This document shows positions 43,639 through 53,987 of a stretch of 64,000 bases of DNA, one piece after another. The stretch comes from Nocardioides sp. zg-DK7169. GTDB lineage: Bacteria > Actinomycetota > Actinomycetes > Propionibacteriales > Nocardioidaceae. The notes below the pieces were generated by a model, which made no database searches, was not told the DNA's origin, and worked only from the letters and a program-made list of their open reading frames with translations. Position 1 is the first letter of the stretch. Every line of letters starts with the position of its first letter. Location: NCBI RefSeq assembly GCF_013155365.1, contig NZ_JABJRA010000012.1, positions 96,628 to 160,627 of the forward strand, in the 5' to 3' direction. A program made the translations under genes and the position numbers.

Positions 43639-43750
43639 CCCGAGCGTGCCCCAGGGCTGAACCAGCTGCCGGGCTCGGCCACACCACCGCGTCGCGACCA
43701 CTAGGATTCTCCTGCGGCACGCTGCCGCCGTGGAGAAGGGACAACGCCTC

Positions 43751-44830
43751 GTGGCCACCGATCGCTCGGACGATGCCCGGATGCGCGAGACACTCGCCGC
43801 CATCGCCCCGGGGACCCCGATGCGCGACGGCCTGGAGCGGATCCTCCGCGGCCGCACCGGCGCGCTCATCGTGCTCGGCATCGACAAGACCGTCGAGTCG
43901 ATCTCGACCGGCGGGTTCCAGCTCGACGTCCCCTTCACCGCCACCGGCCTGCGCGAGCTGGCCAAGATGGACGGCGGGATCATCGTCGACAAGGACATCA
44001 CCCGGATCAGCAAGGCCGCGGTCCACCTGATGCCCGACCACACCATCCCCTCCGAGGAGACCGGCACCCGGCACCGCACCGCGGACCGGGTGGCGCGCCA
44101 GACCGGCTACCCGGTCATCTCGGTCTCGCAGTCGATGCAGATCATCGCCGCCTACGTCGGCGAGCGGCGCCACGTGCTGGAGGACTCCGGCCAGATCCTC
44201 TCCCGCGCCAACCAGGCCCTCGCCACCCTCGAGCGCTACAAGCTGCGCCTCGACGAGGTCTCCAGCACGCTGTCCGCGCTGGAGATCGAGGACCTCGTGA
44301 CGGTGCGCGACGTGGCCGTGGTCGCCCAGCGCCTGGAGATGGTCACCCGGATCGCGCGCGAGATCGAGGACTACGTGCTCGAGCTCGGCAGCGACGGCCG
44401 GCTGCTCGCCCTCCAGCTGGAGGAGCTCATCACCGGTGTGGACGCCGAGCGGGAGCTGGTCATCCGCGACTACCTGCCGACCGGAAAGCGCAGCAAGAGC
44501 CCCGAGGAGCTGCTCTCCAAGATCGAGGCGCTCTCCGCGACCGAGCTGGTCGATCCGGCCTCCACCGCGCGGGTGCTCGGGCTCGGCAACGGCGAGCACC
44601 TCGACGGCGCCGTGGCGCCGCGGGGCTACCGGCTGCTCGCCAAGGTCCCCCGCCTGCCCGCCTCGGTCGTGGACCGCCTCGTCGACCACTTCGGCACCCT
44701 GCAGAAGCTGCTCTCGGCCGGCATCGACGACCTCCAGGCCGTCGAGGGCGTCGGCGAGCTGCGCGCGCGCAGCGTGCGCGAGGGCCTCTCCCGGCTGGCC
44801 GAGTCGACCATCCTCGAGCGCTACGTCTGA
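43751..44830 (+). CDS. disA: Diadenylate cyclase / DNA integrity scanning protein DisA
   Basis: Makes c-di-AMP from two ATP while scanning DNA for branched structures. From the GTG at 43751 it has 359 residues. The DAC domain (about 1-150) holds MDGGIIVD (residues 73-80), where the usual DGA motif reads DGG, and the RHR motif at 107-109 (GTRHRTADRVA). A helical spine follows, and the C-terminal HhH DNA-binding domain includes LQAVEGVGELRARSVREGL. I prefer GTG 43751 (GGAGAAGGGA upstream; VATDRSDDAR looks family-like) over GTG 43730. TAGGAT at 43702-43707 is a likely -10. Confidence 0.93.
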   Translation: MATDRSDDARMRETLAAIAPGTPMRDGLERILRGRTGALIVLGIDKTVESISTGGFQLDVPFTATGLRELAKMDGGIIVDKDITRISKAAVHLMPDHTIPSEETGTRHRTADRVARQTGYPVISVSQSMQIIAAYVGERRHVLEDSGQILSRANQALATLERYKLRLDEVSSTLSALEIEDLVTVRDVAVVAQRLEMVTRIAREIEDYVLELGSDGRLLALQLEELITGVDAERELVIRDYLPTGKRSKSPEELLSKIEALSATELVDPASTARVLGLGNGEHLDGAVAPRGYRLLAKVPRLPASVVDRLVDHFGTLQKLLSAGIDDLQAVEGVGELRARSVREGLSRLAESTILERYV

Positions 44831-44840
44831 GCCGTCCGGC

Positions 44841-45686
44841 TCAGGGCCGGGTGCCCGCCGTGCCTGCCGCACCCGGCGTGCGGGCGGCGGACCCGTCGGC
44901 GGCGTCGTCGTCACCCTCCGCCTCGGGCGTGGCCGTGGCCCGGCCGGTGACCTGGGCGCCGGCGGCATCGGCGGCCAGGACGAGCTCGAACTGGGCGTCG
45001 TCCGGCTCGCCGGCCAGCGCCGCCGCGGTGACGTGGTAGAAGCCCGGCATCGCCCACTCGGTCTGGCTGGAGCAGTCCGCGTCGGAGCGGCGCGCGTTCC
45101 ACGGCACCGTGATCGTGGTGCTCACCGCCCGGCGCACCGTGACCTCCTGGGTCTCGATGGCCCGGGGGCAGTGCTGGCTGAACCAGATGTCGTCGTTGCC
45201 GGAGGTGATCTTGAGCGTCAGCGTGCGCGGGGAGACCGTCCAGGTGCACGCCTCGGCGGTGAGGGTGCGCAGCGAGAGCACGATGTCGACCCCGTGGTCC
45301 GGACCGGCGATCGCCGTGCCGACCTCGGGGGTCACCGCCACGTCGCGGTCCAGGCACGGGCCACTCGGCTCGGCCAGCACCGGCTCGACCGGGCGCTGGG
45401 GGCGCGTGCGGTTCTCGCGGTCCCGGGCCGGCACCGTCCCGGCCGTGGGGCCGGGGCCCGCGTCCCCGGCAGCCGCTGAGGCATCGGCGTCGGCGGGCTC
45501 GCTCGTGTCCGCCGCGCTCAGTGCCGCGCTCGCCTCCGGCTCGGAGGAGTCCCCGCCGCCGCCGAGGAGCTGGAGCAGCACCACGACCACGACGACCAGC
45601 GCCACGAGCAGCACCAGCCGACGACGCCAGTAGACCGCGGCCGGCAACGGGCCGCGCGGAGCCAGGGGGGAAGGCCGCGAGCTCAT
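44841..45686 (-). CDS. Membrane-anchored hypothetical protein
   Basis: A 281-residue protein with a short cytoplasmic N terminus, one membrane helix at about residues 22-42 (RRRLVLLVALVVVVVVLLQLL) and an extracytoplasmic remainder. An Ala/Ser/Glu/Asp-rich linker (about 47-110) leads to a beta-rich domain containing CLDRDVAVTPEV, DIVLSLRTLTAEACTWTV, DDIWFSQHCPRAI and RRSDADCSSQTEWAMPGFYHV. Its four cysteines could form two disulfides. I do not recognise the family, though similar proteins accompany disA/mutY in actinobacteria. TAACGT lies 6 nt before the ATG (minus strand, near 45698). Confidence 0.65.
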   Translation of the reverse strand: MSSRPSPLAPRGPLPAAVYWRRRLVLLVALVVVVVVLLQLLGGGGDSSEPEASAALSAADTSEPADADASAAAGDAGPGPTAGTVPARDRENRTRPQRPVEPVLAEPSGPCLDRDVAVTPEVGTAIAGPDHGVDIVLSLRTLTAEACTWTVSPRTLTLKITSGNDDIWFSQHCPRAIETQEVTVRRAVSTTITVPWNARRSDADCSSQTEWAMPGFYHVTAAALAGEPDDAQFELVLAADAAGAQVTGRATATPEAEGDDDAADGSAARTPGAAGTAGTRP

Positions 45687-45692
45687 GGGTTC

Positions 45693-45758
45693 ACGTTATC
45701 GAGCCGGGAGGCCGGTTGCCGGGGCGCCACACCGGGCACACCCTCCCCCGAGCAGAAT
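45693..45758. promoter_or_regulatory. Divergent leaderless-type -10 pair
   Basis: Minus: TAACGT at about 45698-45693, 6 nt before the hypothetical-protein ATG (45686). Plus: CAGAAT at 45753-45758, 7 nt before the mutY GTG (45766). Confidence 0.5.
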
Positions 45759-45765
45759 GAGGCCG

Positions 45766-46632
45766 GTGAGCGCCCTCCACGAGCCCCTCCTGCGGTGGTA
45801 CGACGAGCACGCGCGCGACCTCCCGTGGCGCTCGCCCGCCGCGACGCCGTGGTCGGTGATGGTCTCGGAGTTCATGCTCCAGCAGACGCCGGTGGCCCGG
45901 GTGCTCCCCGTGCACGAGCAGTGGATGCAGCGCTGGCCGACGCCCACCGACCTGGCCGCCGAGAGCACCGGCGAGGCGGTGCGGGCCTGGGGCCGGCTGG
46001 GCTACCCCCGCCGCGCGCTGCGCCTGCACGCGGCCGCCTGCGCGCTCGTGGAGCGCTTCGGCGGCGAGGTGCCGCCCGACTACGACGCCCTGCTCTCCCT
46101 GCCCGGGGTCGGCGACTACACCGCCGCGGCCGTGGCCACCTTCGCCTTCGGCCGGCGCCACGTCGTGCTGGACACCAACGTGCGCCGGGTGCTCGCGCGC
46201 ACCCTGCGCGGGGTGGCGATGCCCTCCCCCGCGGTGACCCGGGCGGAGCGGGACCTGGCGGCCGGGGTGCTGCCCGAGGACGTGCCCACCGCAGCCACCT
46301 GGTCGGTCGCCACGATGGAGCTCGGCGCCCTGGTGTGCACCGCCGGGCGCCCGCGCTGCGAGGCCTGCCCGGTGGCCGACCTGTGCGCGTGGCGAGCCGC
46401 CGGCCACCCGGCGTACGACGGGCCGCAGCGCGCTGCCCAGGCCTGGGCCGGCACCGACCGGCAGTGCCGCGGCCGGCTGCTGGCGGTGCTGCGCGACGCC
46501 GACGGCGCGGTGCACCGCCGCTCCCTGGAGGCGGTCTGGAGCGAGCCGGTGCAGCGCGAGCGCTGCCTGGCCGGGCTGGTCGAGGACGGGCTGGTCGCCC
46601 GGCTCTCCGCCGACTCCTACAGCCTGCCCTGA
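45766..46632 (+). CDS. mutY: A/G-specific adenine DNA glycosylase
   Basis: Removes adenine mispaired with 8-oxoguanine; 288 residues. The catalytic glutamate is Glu35 in VSEFMLQQTPVARV. The helix-hairpin-helix is LSLPGVGDYTAAAVATF (residues 110-126). The catalytic aspartate is Asp136 in VVLDTNVRRVLAR. The 4Fe-4S loop is Cys191-x6-Cys198-x2-Cys201-x5-Cys207. It lacks the full C-terminal NUDIX-like domain of E. coli MutY, as is common in actinobacteria. GTG 45766 was chosen since the -10 CAGAAT (45753-45758) overlaps an upstream ATG at 45757. Confidence 0.95.
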   Translation: MSALHEPLLRWYDEHARDLPWRSPAATPWSVMVSEFMLQQTPVARVLPVHEQWMQRWPTPTDLAAESTGEAVRAWGRLGYPRRALRLHAAACALVERFGGEVPPDYDALLSLPGVGDYTAAAVATFAFGRRHVVLDTNVRRVLARTLRGVAMPSPAVTRAERDLAAGVLPEDVPTAATWSVATMELGALVCTAGRPRCEACPVADLCAWRAAGHPAYDGPQRAAQAWAGTDRQCRGRLLAVLRDADGAVHRRSLEAVWSEPVQRERCLAGLVEDGLVARLSADSYSLP

Positions 46633-46663
46633 GACGCGGGGTCCGCGGGGCCCGGAGACGGCA

Positions 46664-46697
46664 CGAGGCCCCGGCTCCTCACGGAGCCGGGGCCTCG
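46664..46697. terminator. Bidirectional hairpin terminator
   Basis: CGAGGCCCCGGCTCC (46664-46678) pairs over 15 bp with GGAGCCGGGGCCTCG (46683-46697), TCAC loop, between the convergent mutY and clpC. Confidence 0.88.
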
Positions 46698-46727
46698 GGT
46701 GCTGCAGTGCTGACTGCGGGGACTGCC

Positions 46728-49307
<2,580 letters not shown>

Positions 49308-49367
49308 GCGCATCGCTCCTGAACTTCGGGGCCACCCGACCACGGGGCGGCAGGGTGGTGTCGAGAG

Positions 49368-49430
49368 AACTAACCCCGCGGACAGCCTACGCGTTCCCGC
49401 CACAGGCCCCTCCTGCATCCGCTGAGAGCG
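49368..49430 (-). promoter_or_regulatory. clpC promoter region with candidate ClgR box
   Basis: CGCTGAGAGCG (49420-49430) followed by AAC matches the 11-nt core of the corynebacterial ClgR consensus CGCYNANRGCG (from memory) exactly, but not the left flank. A weak minus-strand -10, TTAGTT (49373-49368), would put the box about 60 nt upstream of transcription start, suiting an activator. Confidence 0.5.
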
Positions 49431-49519
49431 AACACGGAAGGACGGCCTGTCGCGGGAGCGCGCCGACGTCCACGGGGGCCACGGGCCGGGTGCCCACCCG
49501 GGAGGACCCGGACACGGGG

Positions 49520-49550
49520 CGGCCCGTCACCTGCGTGAGGTGACGGGCCG
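49520..49550. terminator. Hairpin terminator behind lsr2
   Basis: CGGCCCGTCACCT (49520-49532) pairs over 13 bp with AGGTGACGGGCCG (49538-49550), 5-nt loop, 54 nt beyond the lsr2 stop. Confidence 0.82.
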
Positions 49551-49603
49551 AGGTCCGTGAGCCGGGTCAGGTCGGGGGGCGGCTCCGTGGAGGAAAGGGT
49601 GGA

Positions 49604-49942
49604 TCAGTGCGCGGCGGCGTACGCCTCGCGCACCTCGGCGGAGACCCGGCCGCGGTCGGGCACGTCGTAGCCGTTCTCGCGGGCCCAGTCGCGGATCTCG
49701 CGGGCCGCGGGGCCCGAGGAGCCACCGGAGCCGTTGGCGCGGCGTGCGGCGCGACGACCGCCGCCACCGCTCACCTTGCGGCCGTGGCCCACGTAGGGCG
49801 CGAGCACCTCGCGCAGGGCCTGGGCGTTCGCATCGTTGAGGTCGATCTCGTAGCTGGTCCCGTCGAGGCCGAAGGAGACCGTCTCCGTGGCCTCGCTGCC
49901 GTCGAGATCGTCCTCGAGCACAACATGGATCTTCTGCGCCAT
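49604..49942 (-). CDS. lsr2: Nucleoid-associated protein Lsr2
   Basis: Actinobacterial H-NS analogue that binds AT-rich DNA and silences acquired genes; 112 residues. The N-terminal dimerisation domain (AQKIHVVLEDDLDG, ETVSFGLDGTSYEIDL) is followed by a Gly/Arg-rich linker (residues 58-75). The C-terminal DNA-binding domain is REIRDWARENGYDVPDRGRVSAEV with the RGR minor-groove hook at 97-99. ATG 49942 is universal for the family. AGGTCAGGAAATC upstream supplies a weak ribosome binding site. Confidence 0.95.
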   Translation of the reverse strand: MAQKIHVVLEDDLDGSEATETVSFGLDGTSYEIDLNDANAQALREVLAPYVGHGRKVSGGGGRRAARRANGSGGSSGPAAREIRDWARENGYDVPDRGRVSAEVREAYAAAH

Positions 49943-50155
49943 CGTGATTTCCTGACCTTTCAGGAGAAGAAAAACGAACGGTCCCCGTATTCAAATGCAT
50001 CATAACCACGGCACGCGGGCCGCCGGCAATTAATCACTTCTCCGAGGAACACCGTCACCAATGCGGGGTGCGCCGGCCCGCGACCACCCGCAGCGCAGCG
50101 GTCGTCGTGAACGAACTTGGTCGAGCGGCCGGCGCGCCAATACGGGCGGCGGTTC
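49943..50155. promoter_or_regulatory. Locally AT-rich region upstream of lsr2
   Basis: The stretch 49945-50040 contains AAGAAAAACGAACG, ATTCAAATGCATCATAA and GCAATTAATCAC, far richer in A/T than the rest of the window. Lsr2 prefers such DNA, so autoregulation is plausible. A small CCTGA/TCAGG hairpin is at 49951-49964. It also contains the 3' end of the pan/nad/coaX transcription unit. Confidence 0.55.
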
Positions 50156-50944
50156 TCAACGATTGCGCTCGAAGACCAATTCCAGGCCGCGCAGCGTCAA
50201 CCACGGGGAATGCGCGGTGAAACAGCGACATTCGCCGAGCACCAGCGGAGCCAGATAGCCGGTCGCCACCACGCTGACCTCGGCCGGGTCCGCGTCGAGC
50301 TCCTGGATCATCCGCGCCACGATCCCGTCCACCTGGCTGGCCACGCCGAAGACCAGACCGGACTGGAGCGCCTCGACGGTGTTCTTGGCGATCACCGAGC
50401 GGGGCCGGGCGATCTCCACGTGGCGCAGCTGCGCGCCGCGGCGTCCGAGCGCCTCCAAGGAGACCTCGATCCCGGGCGCGATCGCGCCCCCGACGTACTG
50501 CCCGGACGCGCTCACCACGTCGAAGGTCGTCGCCGTGCCGCCGAAATCCACGACAATCGCCGGGCCGCCGAATTCGGTCACCACCGCGAGCGCGTTGATG
50601 ATCCGGTCCGAGCCGACCTCGCGCGGGTTGTCCATCACGACCGGGACCCCGGTGCGGACACCCGGCTCGACCACGACGTGGCGACAGCCCGGGAAATGCC
50701 GCGCGATCATGTCGCGCCATTCGTGCAGGACGGCGGGAACCGTCGCGCAGACCGCGATCTTGTCGACCTCGCCGTGGCGCTCGCCCAGCAGCCCGCGCAG
50801 CAGCACCGCCCACTCGTCGGCCGTACGCCGCGCCTCCGTGCCCACCCGCCAGTCGGCGACCACCTCGCCGCCGGGCCCGTCCGGGGCGTCGGCCAGCAGC
50901 CCCAGGACCGTGTGGCTGTTGCCGATGTCGGCGGCGAGGAGCAT
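50156..50944 (-). CDS. coaX: Type III pantothenate kinase
   Basis: Phosphorylates pantothenate, the first step from vitamin B5 to CoA; 262 residues. ASKHA motifs are LLAADIGNSHTVLGL (phosphate 1, catalytic Asp6) and IVVDFGGTATTFDVV (phosphate 2). PGVRTGVPVVMDNPREVGSDRIINA is the pantothenate-binding and dimer block. GYVGGAIAPGIEVSLEAL is also typical. ATG 50944 overlaps the nadC stop (TGATG). Last gene of the operon, so pantothenate made by PanC/PanD is used by a kinase from the same transcript. Confidence 0.95.
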   Translation of the reverse strand: MLLAADIGNSHTVLGLLADAPDGPGGEVVADWRVGTEARRTADEWAVLLRGLLGERHGEVDKIAVCATVPAVLHEWRDMIARHFPGCRHVVVEPGVRTGVPVVMDNPREVGSDRIINALAVVTEFGGPAIVVDFGGTATTFDVVSASGQYVGGAIAPGIEVSLEALGRRGAQLRHVEIARPRSVIAKNTVEALQSGLVFGVASQVDGIVARMIQELDADPAEVSVVATGYLAPLVLGECRCFTAHSPWLTLRGLELVFERNR

Positions 50945-51855
50945 CACTCCTCCCGCAGGTCCAGGCCGAGGTCGAAGACCCGCACGGAGTGGGTGAGGGC
51001 GCCGACGGAGATGTAGTCGACCCCGGTGGCGGCCACCTCGCGGGCCCGCTCGACGGTGAGCCCGCCGGAGGCCTCGAGGACCGCCCGGCCGGCGGTGATC
51101 CGCACGGCCTCGGCCATCGTCTCGGTCGGCATGTTGTCGAGCAGGATCTCCTCGCAGCCGACCTCGAGCAGCTCGCGCAGCTCCTCCAGCGTGGTCACCT
51201 CGACCTCGACGCGCAGCCCGGGGTGCGCGGCGCGGACCGCCTCGAGGGCGGGCACCACCCCGCCGGCGGCGACGACGTGGTTGTCCTTGACCATCGCCCG
51301 GTCCGAGAGGCTGAAGCGGTGGTTGACCCCGCCGCCGCAGCGCACGGCGTACTTCTGCAGGGCGCGGTAGGTGGGCAGCGTCTTGCGGGTGTCGAGCACC
51401 CGGGCGCCGGTCCCGGCGAGCGCGTCGACCCACTCCGCGGTCGCGGTCGCGACCCCGGAGAGGTGGCTGGCGTAGTTGAGGGCGGTGCGCTCGGCGGTGA
51501 GCAGGCCGCGGATCGGGCCGGCGACGCGCATGACGACGTCGCCGGGGGCCACCCGGGTGCCGTCGGGGACCCGGTCGGTGACGGTGACGTCGTCGCCGAG
51601 CACGAGGTGGAGGACCAGCGCGGCGACACCGAGCCCGGCCACCACGCCCTCCTCGCGCGCCGCGAAGTCCGCCACGCCACGCGCCTCGGCCGGGATCGTG
51701 GCCTCGGAGGTCACGTCGCCGCCGGGCAGGTCCTCGGCCAGGGCCAGCAGCACCTGCTGGTGCAGCGCCCGCGGGTCCAGCCCGCCGGCCTCGAGCTCGG
51801 CGAGCAGGTCGCCGGGCAGCGCGTCGTAGGAGGTGGTGGAGAGGAGCGTGGTCAT
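50944..51855 (-). CDS. nadC: Nicotinate-nucleotide pyrophosphorylase (carboxylating)
   Basis: Converts quinolinate and PRPP to nicotinate mononucleotide; 303 residues. AEDLPGGDVTSEATIPAEA opens the first conserved block, RTALNYASHLSGVAT and TRKTLPTYRALQKYAVRCGGGVNHRFSLSDRAMVKDNH form the substrate-binding core, and EILLDNMP and EASGGL finish it. ATG 51855 overlaps the nadB stop (ATGA). Confidence 0.96.
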   Translation of the reverse strand: MTTLLSTTSYDALPGDLLAELEAGGLDPRALHQQVLLALAEDLPGGDVTSEATIPAEARGVADFAAREEGVVAGLGVAALVLHLVLGDDVTVTDRVPDGTRVAPGDVVMRVAGPIRGLLTAERTALNYASHLSGVATATAEWVDALAGTGARVLDTRKTLPTYRALQKYAVRCGGGVNHRFSLSDRAMVKDNHVVAAGGVVPALEAVRAAHPGLRVEVEVTTLEELRELLEVGCEEILLDNMPTETMAEAVRITAGRAVLEASGGLTVERAREVAATGVDYISVGALTHSVRVFDLGLDLREE

Positions 51856-53558
51856 CGTGCGCCGCCTGCGGGTTGGGTGGGGGTGTCGGTGGGTGCGCCG
51901 GGGACGAAGGCGACCGCCACGTCGGGGGCCCCCTCCTCGGCGCCGAGGGTGACGTCGACGTGGCCGGACCAGCGGGCGTCGTCGCGCTCGGGGTGGTCCT
52001 CGCGCCAGTGCGAGCCGCGGGTCTCCTCGCGCGCACGGGCCGCGGCCACGAGCGCGGCGCTGACGGTGAGCAGGTTGGTGGTCTCCCACGCGGCCTGGGC
52101 GACCACGCCGTCGTCGCCGGCCGCCAGGCGACGGATCGCGGCCTCGGCCTCGGCGAGCCCGTCGGCGCTGCGCAGCACGCCGGCACGGGCGGTCATCGTC
52201 TCCTGCAGCTCGGTCCGTGCGGTGCCGGGCGCCAGCCCCGCGGCTCGGAGGTCGGCCACCGGGTCGGCCCAGGGCCGGAGCTCGCCGGGCAGCACGGTCG
52301 CGATCCGCCGCGAGAAGACCAGGCCCTCCAGCAGCGAGTTCGAGGCGAGCCGGTTCGCGCCGTGCACGCCGGAGCAGGCGACCTCGCCGGTGGCGTAGAG
52401 CCCGGGCACGTCGCAGCGCCCCCACAGGTCGGTGCGCACCCCGCCGGAGGCGTAGTGGCAGGCCGGGGCGACCGGGATCAGGTTGCGCACCGGGTCCACG
52501 CCGTGGGAGCGGGTGGTGGCCAGGATGGTCGGGAAGCGGCGCTCCCAGAACTCCGCGCCGAGGTGGCGGGCGTCGAGCCACACGTGTGGTCGCCCGGTCT
52601 CGTGCATGCGCCGGGTGATCGCCTTGGCGACCACGTCGCGCGGGGCCAGGTCGCCCAGCTCGTGGACGCCCTCCATGATCCGGCGCCCGCCGTCCTCCGG
52701 CGGGCCGTCGACGAGGAACGCGCCCTCGCCCCGTACCGCCTCGGAGATCAGCGGCTGCTGGCCCACCGAGTCGGGACCGAGGTACATCACGGTCGGGTGG
52801 AACTGGACGAACTCCAGGTCGCGCAGCGTCGCGCCGGCCCGCAGCGCCAGCGCCAGGCCGTCGCCGGTCGAGACCGCCGGGTTGGTCGTCTGGGAGAACA
52901 CCTGCCCGAGGCCGCCGCTGGCCAGCACCACCGCCCGGCAGTGCACGGCGCCGACGCCGTCGCGCTGGCCCTCCCCCATCACGTGCAGGGTCACCCCGGC
53001 CACGCCGCCGTCCTCGGCGAGCAGCAGGTCCACGGCGAGGGCGTGCTCGACGACCTCGATCTCGGGGGCCCGCTCCACGGCCGCGATGAGGGCGCGCTGG
53101 ATCTCCGCGCCGGTGGCGTCGCCGCCGGCGTGCGCGATCCGGTCGCGGTGGTGCCCGCCCTCGCGGGTCAGCGAGAGCTCGCCGTCCAGGCCCAGGTCGA
53201 AGCGCGCGCCGAGCGCGATCAGCTCGTGGACCGCCTCGGGCCCCTCCGTCACCAGGACGCGTACGGCGTCCAGGTCGCAGGCGCCCGCCCCCGCGACGAG
53301 GGTGTCCAGCTCGTGCTCGGCCGGGGTGTCCCCCGGTCCGAGCGCCGCCGCGATGCCGCCCTGGGCCCACTGCGTGGAACCCGCCGCGAGCTGGTCCTTG
53401 GTGACCACCAGGACCTGGTCGACCTGCTCACGCAGGCGCAGCGCCGCCGTCAGCCCGGCGATGCCGGAGCCGATGACGACGACGTCCGCGCGGGTCGTCC
53501 AGCCCGGGGCCGGCGCGGTCAGCCGGCGCGGCACGCGGCGTACCGCTGAGGTGGGCAT
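51852..53558 (-). CDS. nadB: L-aspartate oxidase
   Basis: FAD enzyme oxidising aspartate to iminoaspartate for quinolinate synthesis; 568 residues. FAD binding: VVVIGSGIAGLTAALRL (residues 27-43) and the GSTQWAQGGIAAALG block. EFVQFHPTVMY, RHLGAEFWERRFPTI, PVAPACHYASGGVRTD and ATGEVACSGVHGANRLASNSLLEGLVF are family signatures. The last 90 residues form the helical C-terminal domain. TAGCCT (53570-53565) is 6 nt before the ATG and includes the panD stop. Quinolinate synthase (nadA), its usual partner, is not in the window. Confidence 0.94.
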   Translation of the reverse strand: MPTSAVRRVPRRLTAPAPGWTTRADVVVIGSGIAGLTAALRLREQVDQVLVVTKDQLAAGSTQWAQGGIAAALGPGDTPAEHELDTLVAGAGACDLDAVRVLVTEGPEAVHELIALGARFDLGLDGELSLTREGGHHRDRIAHAGGDATGAEIQRALIAAVERAPEIEVVEHALAVDLLLAEDGGVAGVTLHVMGEGQRDGVGAVHCRAVVLASGGLGQVFSQTTNPAVSTGDGLALALRAGATLRDLEFVQFHPTVMYLGPDSVGQQPLISEAVRGEGAFLVDGPPEDGGRRIMEGVHELGDLAPRDVVAKAITRRMHETGRPHVWLDARHLGAEFWERRFPTILATTRSHGVDPVRNLIPVAPACHYASGGVRTDLWGRCDVPGLYATGEVACSGVHGANRLASNSLLEGLVFSRRIATVLPGELRPWADPVADLRAAGLAPGTARTELQETMTARAGVLRSADGLAEAEAAIRRLAAGDDGVVAQAAWETTNLLTVSAALVAAARAREETRGSHWREDHPERDDARWSGHVDVTLGAEEGAPDVAVAFVPGAPTDTPTQPAGGAR

Positions 53559-53564
53559 CGAGGC

Positions 53565-53570
53565 AGGCTA
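53565..53570 (-). promoter_or_regulatory. -10 TAGCCT built on the panD stop codon
   Basis: The TAG stop of panD (53570-53568) forms the start of TAGCCT, and the nadB ATG (53558) follows after 6 nt. This would give nadB-nadC-coaX an internal leaderless promoter. Confidence 0.5.
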
Positions 53571-53987
53571 CCGGCCGGCGACGGTGTCGCCCCGGACGAG
53601 ACCGGTGCCCGCCAGCGCCTCGGCCGGGTCGAAGCCGGTGGCCATGATCTTGTTGTCGGCGTCCACGAAGACCACGCGGGGCTGGTACTCCTTGGCCTCC
53701 GCGGTCTCCATCTGGCCGTAGGCGATCAGGATGACCAGGTCGCCGGGCTGGACCAGCCGAGCGGCCGCGCCGTTGATGCCGATGATCCCCGAGCCGCGCT
53801 CGCCGGCGATCGTGTAGGTCTCCAGACGGGCGCCGTTGGTGATGTCGACGATGTGCACGAGCTCGCCGGGCAGCAGGTCTGCCGCGTCGAGCAGATCCTC
53901 GTCGACCGTCACGGAACCGACGTAGTGGAGATCCGCCTGCGTCACGGTGGCGCGGTGGATCTTGCTCTTCATCATGGTGCGCAGCAT
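53568..53987 (-). CDS. panD: Aspartate 1-decarboxylase
   Basis: Pyruvoyl-dependent decarboxylase that makes beta-alanine for pantothenate; 139 residues. Self-cleavage occurs between Gly24 and Ser25 in [11 protein letters not shown], where Ser25 becomes the pyruvoyl group. [30 protein letters not shown] and [12 protein letters not shown] are diagnostic. ATG 53987 overlaps the panC stop (TGATG); ATGs at 53975 and 53972 (MMKSK) are possible alternatives nearer to the usual start. The proenzyme is of typical length. Confidence 0.95.
   Translation of the reverse strand: MLRTMMKSKIHRATVTQADLHYVGSVTVDEDLLDAADLLPGELVHIVDITNGARLETYTIAGERGSGIIGINGAAARLVQPGDLVILIAYGQMETAEAKEYQPRVVFVDADNKIMATGFDPAEALAGTGLVRGDTVAGR

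Noticed and set aside
43640..43678. Hairpin CCGAGC/GCTCGG between radA and disA as a terminator
   Set aside because: Only 6 bp of pairing over a 27-nt loop; too weak to call.
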